From positions 1 through 33,345 of the IMG/VR virus record IMGVR_UViG_3300017772_000059: DNA of 33,345 nt. One strand, written 5' to 3'. The notes beneath the pieces were generated by a model. It saw nothing but the letters and a program-made list of their open reading frames with translations. It had not been told where the DNA came from and ran no database searches. This document shows positions 32,474-33,345 of the stretch, in pieces. The stretch comes from a virus. Position 1 is the first letter of the stretch; each line of letters starts with the position of its first letter. Position numbers and translations under genes: made by a program.

Positions 32474-32917
32474 TTATTCAATAGTTACTATTCCATCTTC
32501 TCCTGCAAATATTGTTATTACTTGTTCTGATCCTGTACCTGTTACTGAAAATGTTATTTTAATTTGAATTTTATGTATTAGTAATGGATCATCTTCTTGT
32601 GTTGCAATATCTAAATCAACTATTTCAATATATGGTAACCAAAAAGCAACTGCAGTTGTTATTGTTTCTTCAATAAACGTTTTTAATTCAGACGTATTTG
32701 GTTCAAATAATGCATTTAATAAATCAGTACCAAAGTTTGGTTGTTCAAATCGTTCTCCTTTTCTAGTTAGTAATAAACTTTTTATATTAGTAGATGCTTG
32801 TTCATCAGTTGTAAATGATTTTTGAAATATTCCTTTTCCGTCAAAAGGAAATTTTACACCAATTGCAACATTTGGAGTTAAGTTTATATCGTTTATAGGA
32901 AGAACTTTGTATCCCAT
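32474..32917 (-). CDS. 25: Baseplate wedge protein, T4 gp25 / GPW family
   Basis: This 147-aa protein belongs to the gp25-like sheath-initiator family, which sits in the inner baseplate and provides the strand to which the first sheath ring attaches. The family signature LLLTRKGERFEQPNFGTDLL (about 48-67) and the ending YIEIVDLDI followed by HKIQIKITFSVTGT are clear. The length is near T4 gp25 (132 aa). Gene order with gp6 immediately downstream supports the call. It starts 3 bases after the stop of the preceding gene. Confidence 0.93.
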   Translation of the reverse strand: MGYKVLPINDINLTPNVAIGVKFPFDGKGIFQKSFTTDEQASTNIKSLLLTRKGERFEQPNFGTDLLNALFEPNTSELKTFIEETITTAVAFWLPYIEIVDLDIATQEDDPLLIHKIQIKITFSVTGTGSEQVITIFAGEDGIVTIE

Positions 32918-32920
32918 TTA

Positions 32921-33345
32921 TTATCTTACTTTCTTACTATCTATTGCTTTCATTAACGCAGAATAGTCTCTTGTCATTGCCTTTTGTATACTAGGATCAA
33001 CTTGCATTTGTCGTCCTGACTCAGGATCTGCTATTGTAGCTACCTGACTCATATTTCTTTGCATTCCAAATCCTTGTGCATTTTTAGAAGTCATGACAAT
33101 ATCTTCATTCATTAAATCTGCATAATCAGCTGATGTTCTACTTTCTACTAATTTTTCAGTTTCATTTAAAATATTTGCAAATTTATTTTCTTTAAATGTA
33201 TTTTTAGAATTTATTTTATGAGACGATTTTGATTTATTTATATTGTTATTTTTTATCTCATTAACTGTAGTTTTTAATCCTTCTGACAAAATTTCAGTTA
33301 ATTCGCTTTTTATAACCGTTTTTAATTCTTCTCTTATAACTTTAC
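32921..33345 (-). CDS. Unknown protein, 5' end beyond the window
   Basis: The frame stays open from the stop at 32921 to the right edge. The only internal start candidate at the N-terminal end is a TTG at 33289, but codons upstream of it read KVIREELKTVIKSELTEI without a stop, so the true start is probably just outside. The visible protein is helical and Lys-rich at first, then has SADYADLMNED (about 73-83 of the visible part) and TRDYSALMKAIDSKKVR at the end. No known family is recognised. The N-terminal segment contains LTE and LSE, like the targeting-like segments of other proteins here. It directly precedes the gp25-like gene, so a structural or scaffold-associated role is plausible. Confidence 0.65.
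   Translation of the reverse strand, partial: KVIREELKTVIKSELTEILSEGLKTTVNEIKNNNINKSKSSHKINSKNTFKENKFANILNETEKLVESRTSADYADLMNEDIVMTSKNAQGFGMQRNMSQVATIADPESGRQMQVDPSIQKAMTRDYSALMKAIDSKKVR

Noticed and set aside
33287-33289. TTG start for the right-edge protein
   Set aside because: The frame continues upstream with a protein-like sequence to the window edge, so the true start is probably outside.

Overview
The window looks like part of the late/structural region of a large, strongly AT-rich tailed phage of the T4-like, contractile-tail type. T4 gp25-type and gp6-type baseplate wedge proteins are recognisable, together with a string of large virion proteins. A T4-style primase and an Mre11/Rad50-type (gp47/gp46) recombination nuclease are also present. 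The likely host is a member of the Bacteroidota, probably flavobacterial. The main evidence is a secreted DUF4294-type protein, a family I know essentially from Bacteroidota; low G+C agrees with this. Every gene I accept is on the minus strand, so the layout reads from high to low coordinates.

Layout in transcription order. (1) 33345-27228: a gene cut by the right edge, gp25-like wedge, gp6-like wedge, a DNRLRE-like structural protein and a 728-aa virion protein. (2) 27215-19899: a 1271-aa baseplate/tail protein with a LamG-like segment and an Asn/Arg/Ser/Thr-rich tail, a 225-aa structural protein, and two proteins sharing a C-terminal domain, one carrying an inserted LamG-like domain. (3) 19899-15892: a protein-kinase-like protein that stops right after its metal-binding Asp, a protein with an M15-like metallopeptidase domain, an unknown protein, a T7-type endonuclease I (Holliday-junction resolvase), the DUF4294 protein and an unknown 127-aa protein. 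(4) 15706-11661: primase, then a single polypeptide fusing Mre11/SbcD and Rad50/SbcC. (5) 11634 to the left edge: one open frame of at least 3878 codons, a giant tail-fibre or adhesin gene. About 1900 residues of it are sixteen beta-type modules arranged in a roughly 2.1-kb higher-order repeat.

The genes fit two jobs. Most build the baseplate, tail and host-binding fibre. Primase, endonuclease I and the Mre11-Rad50 fusion serve replication, recombination and junction resolution, and sit unusually inside the structural cluster. Spacers suggest two promoter-like classes. The word ATATTTAT precedes five genes that are mostly structural. A GATCTTTCA box followed by TTTCTTATWATAAA precedes the primase and DUF4294 genes.

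Several non-structural proteins here (kinase-like, M15-like, two unknowns, and the right-edge protein) start with short Lys/Ile/Leu-rich segments that reach an L-x-E tripeptide. This resembles T4 capsid-targeting sequences cut by the prohead protease. It suggests a set of packaged, possibly injected, proteins; that is inference. No tRNA, rRNA, CRISPR array, reverse transcriptase or insertion sequence was seen, and no stretch over 300 bases lacks a gene.
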